Origin: Rhizobium sp. TH135
Lineage (GTDB): Bacteria > Pseudomonadota > Alphaproteobacteria > Rhizobiales > Rhizobiaceae
DNA: 64,000 nucleotides
Reading direction: 5' to 3'
NCBI RefSeq assembly: GCF_002855515.1
Contig: NZ_PKRP01000002.1
Location: forward strand, 124,001-188,000
The translations under genes and the position numbers were made by a program. Position 1 is the stretch's first letter. Every line of letters begins with the position of its first letter. This document shows, piece after piece, positions 62,115 to 64,000 of this stretch. Below the pieces are notes generated by a model. That model was not told the origin of the DNA and did no database searches. It saw nothing but the letters and a program-made list of their open reading frames with translations.

Positions 62115-62442
62115 CGCTATTCTCCGATTGTTGATCGTAGAATAGCTGTATTGATTGAATTATTGGTTCCGATGCTTGGAATATATACTGTAAATATGCA
62201 AAACTATATTATAGTAAAATGCATTGGGTTGCGGCAACTCAGTTTTAACCAAGCCGCGCACAGGTCCTGCAATAAAAGGGAAATCCGCGGTTCGCTGACG
62301 TCTCCCGTCTCACCGGTGAGAAGGCCTGCTAAAGTTACCATGATCTCAATCTGCCCAGATATGGAACGCCTTCACTCTTGCGCCGCTGCGCGTCAGTGCT
62401 TACGGTCCGCAACGGGATCGGAAGCGAAACATAGCTGAAATC
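62115..62442. promoter_or_regulatory. AT-rich divergent promoter region between lapG and the lipoprotein gene
   Basis: This 328-base gap has a strongly AT-rich left half (about 62140-62220) and no credible open reading frame. It should carry both divergent promoters. I see no clear palindrome or riboswitch in it. Confidence 0.5.
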
Positions 62443-63618
62443 ATGGTCGGATCAGAAATTACCACGCGGAGCTTCCTGCGCGCCGGAGCTTTGGCCTTGG
62501 CGCTCGCCGGTCTCGCTTCCTGTCAGACGGACGACTTCAAGCCTGCAAGCGGCGAAGCCGGGGCTGCCGCCTCGACAGCCGCCAGCACGACCGGGCTTTA
62601 CAATCAGACACTGGGTTCCGGTCCGGTCAAGATTGCCTACCTCGGCATCCGCCGTCAGGATCAGCACAGCCGCCAGGCCGACAGCGAGTATCGCGATGGC
62701 GCGGCACTGGCCGTCAACACGCTCGGCCCCGACGTCGTCAAGCTGACAATGCTGGAGACCCTCGATAAGCCTGAGGCGATCGAGGCTGCCACCAAGACGC
62801 TCGCACGCCAGCAGGTCGCTCTCATCATCACCACCGCGCGCGGTGCGGAATTCGAGGCCATCCAGCGCGGCCTAGGTGGGCTTCAGGTCCCGATGGTCGC
62901 GTTCCAGACCAATGACGCTGTCCTGCCTCCGGATGTCTACGCATTCGTATCCAGCCCGTCCGACAGCCTGATCGAGAGCGCATCCTTCGCCATGGCCGAA
63001 GGCGCGACGCATGCCGTGATCCTGGCGTCATCGCCGGCCGAGAAGCTGGAAGCCGAGCGGATTGCCCGCCAGGTCAAGGCGTTCGGCGGCAAGGTCGAGC
63101 CGATCGTCGAGCTTGCCGGCGGCGCTCTTCCGGCAAAGGCGCTGGCTTCCTGGAGCAAGGCTGACATGGTCGTGCTGATGCCCGGCGTCAAATCGCCCGG
63201 CGAAGTCTTGAAGAAGGCCGATGCCGCCAAGCCTCCGCGCCCTGGCCGTCGCGTGGTCGCCAGTTCCGTGCTCACGCCCCAGGACCTGAACGAGCCGAAG
63301 CTGACCGGCGCCATCGTCTGTCGCTATGACCAGAATGTGCAGGCCCGGATCGGCAGCCGGTATATGGCAAGCTATGGCATGCCGGCCTCTGCCCAGGCAG
63401 GATATGGTTTCGATGCCATGGCAATGGCGATCGGTCTTGCCGGGCGTTTCGGCGAGGTCGCCTTCGCACCCGAGCGCATCATGTCTCCGGACGGGTTCTC
63501 TGGATCGCTCGGGGTCTTCCGTCTGGAAGGCGAGCGCAAGGTTCGGCGCAACTGCGATATCTTCAAAGTTGCCAAGGGCTCCTATGTCTTCTTCCAGAAA
63601 GCACCGCCAACACTGTGA
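62443..63618 (+). CDS. LpoA-like periplasmic-binding-fold lipoprotein
   Basis: This 391-residue lipoprotein has lipobox LASC with Cys27, followed by a Peripla_BP_6/LpoA-type fold. KIAYLGIRRQDQHSRQADSEYRDGAALAVN, VALIITTARGAEFEAIQRGLGGLQVPMVAFQTND and IGSRYMASYGMPASAQAGYGFDAMAMAI are typical of the rhizobial penicillin-binding-protein-activator group. There are no transporter genes next to it, so it is not a standard ABC component. It probably acts at the outer membrane in cell-wall synthesis, as LpoA does, but this is by analogy. It is divergent from lapG. Confidence 0.8.
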   Translation: MVGSEITTRSFLRAGALALALAGLASCQTDDFKPASGEAGAAASTAASTTGLYNQTLGSGPVKIAYLGIRRQDQHSRQADSEYRDGAALAVNTLGPDVVKLTMLETLDKPEAIEAATKTLARQQVALIITTARGAEFEAIQRGLGGLQVPMVAFQTNDAVLPPDVYAFVSSPSDSLIESASFAMAEGATHAVILASSPAEKLEAERIARQVKAFGGKVEPIVELAGGALPAKALASWSKADMVVLMPGVKSPGEVLKKADAAKPPRPGRRVVASSVLTPQDLNEPKLTGAIVCRYDQNVQARIGSRYMASYGMPASAQAGYGFDAMAMAIGLAGRFGEVAFAPERIMSPDGFSGSLGVFRLEGERKVRRNCDIFKVAKGSYVFFQKAPPTL

Positions 63619-63762
63619 TCACCACAGCGTGACCTGATCTAACGACCGTCATCTTCCGTTTACATTGTCGTGGAACCGACACATTCTCTGTGCCGGAGTA
63701 ACCGATGCTGTGCTGGCGAGGAGGCTGGCGGCGCTAAACGGTTTAAGGTGGAGCATGGCCCA

Positions 63763-64000
63763 ATGAGCGAAGTACAGCTGACCGCTGAGGGCGAGCGCTA
63801 TGCAGGGCGCTTGCGCGTCCTCCATTGGTTGATTGCAGGTCTCGTGCTGGCAACATGGCCGCTCGGGCTCATGATCGGCTTCGTCAAGGACGACGTGAAG
63901 CTCGACTTTTATCTGGTGCATGAGAGCCTCGGCTTCCTTGTGCTCTGGCTCATGCTGCTGCGAATAGGAACACGGCTGACGAGCGGGGCCCCCTTGGTCG
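63763..64000 (+). CDS. Cytochrome b561-like protein (5' part)
   Basis: The first 79 codons are present; the gene runs off the window. MSEVQLTAEGERYAGRLRVLHWLIAGLVLATWPLGLMIGF gives the first helix with the heme-ligand histidine in RVLHW. LVHESLGFLVLWLMLLRIGTRL gives the second helix with the HESLG histidine. This is the YceJ/CybB-type di-heme cytochrome b561 that moves electrons from quinol. It follows the lipoprotein gene after 144 bases. Confidence 0.85.
   Translation, partial: MSEVQLTAEGERYAGRLRVLHWLIAGLVLATWPLGLMIGFVKDDVKLDFYLVHESLGFLVLWLMLLRIGTRLTSGAPLV

Overview
The window looks like a chromosomal segment of an alphaproteobacterium of the Rhizobium/Agrobacterium group. This rests on the high GC content, a divergent iron-uptake promoter carrying motifs that match rhizobial RirA (TGA-N9-TCA) and Irr (ICE) operators, a uronate-oxidation locus laid out like the one known from Agrobacterium (udh, kdgD, gci, gli, TRAP transporter), and a rhizobial-type LapG/type I secretion adhesin system. 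I saw no rRNA, tRNA, CRISPR array, transposase or prophage gene.

Region 1 (1-10.2 kb): the end of a peptide/nickel-type ABC transporter (permease tail, two ATPases), a two-domain alpha/beta hydrolase, an Lrp/AsnC regulator divergent from an aromatic/aspartate aminotransferase, a YitT-family membrane protein, and an iron-siderophore ABC transporter divergent from a methyltransferase. Region 2 (10.2-17.3 kb): a GntR-kduD-kdgK operon for ketodeoxyuronate metabolism, a 55-residue membrane protein, a PAS-PAS-HTH protein, an orphan TadG-like protein, and a divergent HxlR/qorB pair.

Region 3 (17.4-27.3 kb) is a complete guanidine-assimilation operon. A sequence matching the sigma-54 promoter consensus sits directly upstream of a guanidine-I (ykkC) riboswitch. 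The switch is followed by an ABC transporter (binding protein, permease, ATPase), two DUF1989 proteins (probable carboxyguanidine deiminase subunits), a biotin-dependent guanidine/urea carboxylase and allophanate hydrolase. Together these would import guanidine and release its nitrogen as ammonium.

Region 4 (27.3-37.8 kb): a sugar ABC transporter operon ending in an SMP-30/gluconolactonase gene, divergent from a NarL-type two-component system across a cluster of interlocking palindromes. RecX, a GAF-GGDEF diguanylate cyclase and an ornithine cyclodeaminase follow. Region 5 (37.8-45.6 kb): the uronate oxidation locus. Udh oxidises galacturonate/glucuronate to the lactone, Gli and Gci rearrange it, KdgD makes alpha-ketoglutarate semialdehyde, and a GaaPQM-like TRAP system imports the uronate. 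A GntR regulator and three related operator-like sites lie between the genes.

Region 6 (45.6-64 kb) is a LapA-type surface adhesin system. It holds a 3066-residue adhesin with an N-terminal retention-type module, a VAAG candidate cleavage site, T1SS-143-like units, a VWA domain, five near-identical 117-residue repeats and a C-terminal secretion signal. A TolC-family outer-membrane protein, type I ABC exporter and HlyD adaptor follow, then an unusual ribbon-helix-helix-PAS protein and a divergent LapG-like cysteine protease. The window ends with a LpoA-like lipoprotein and the start of a cytochrome b561. No LapD homologue is in the window.
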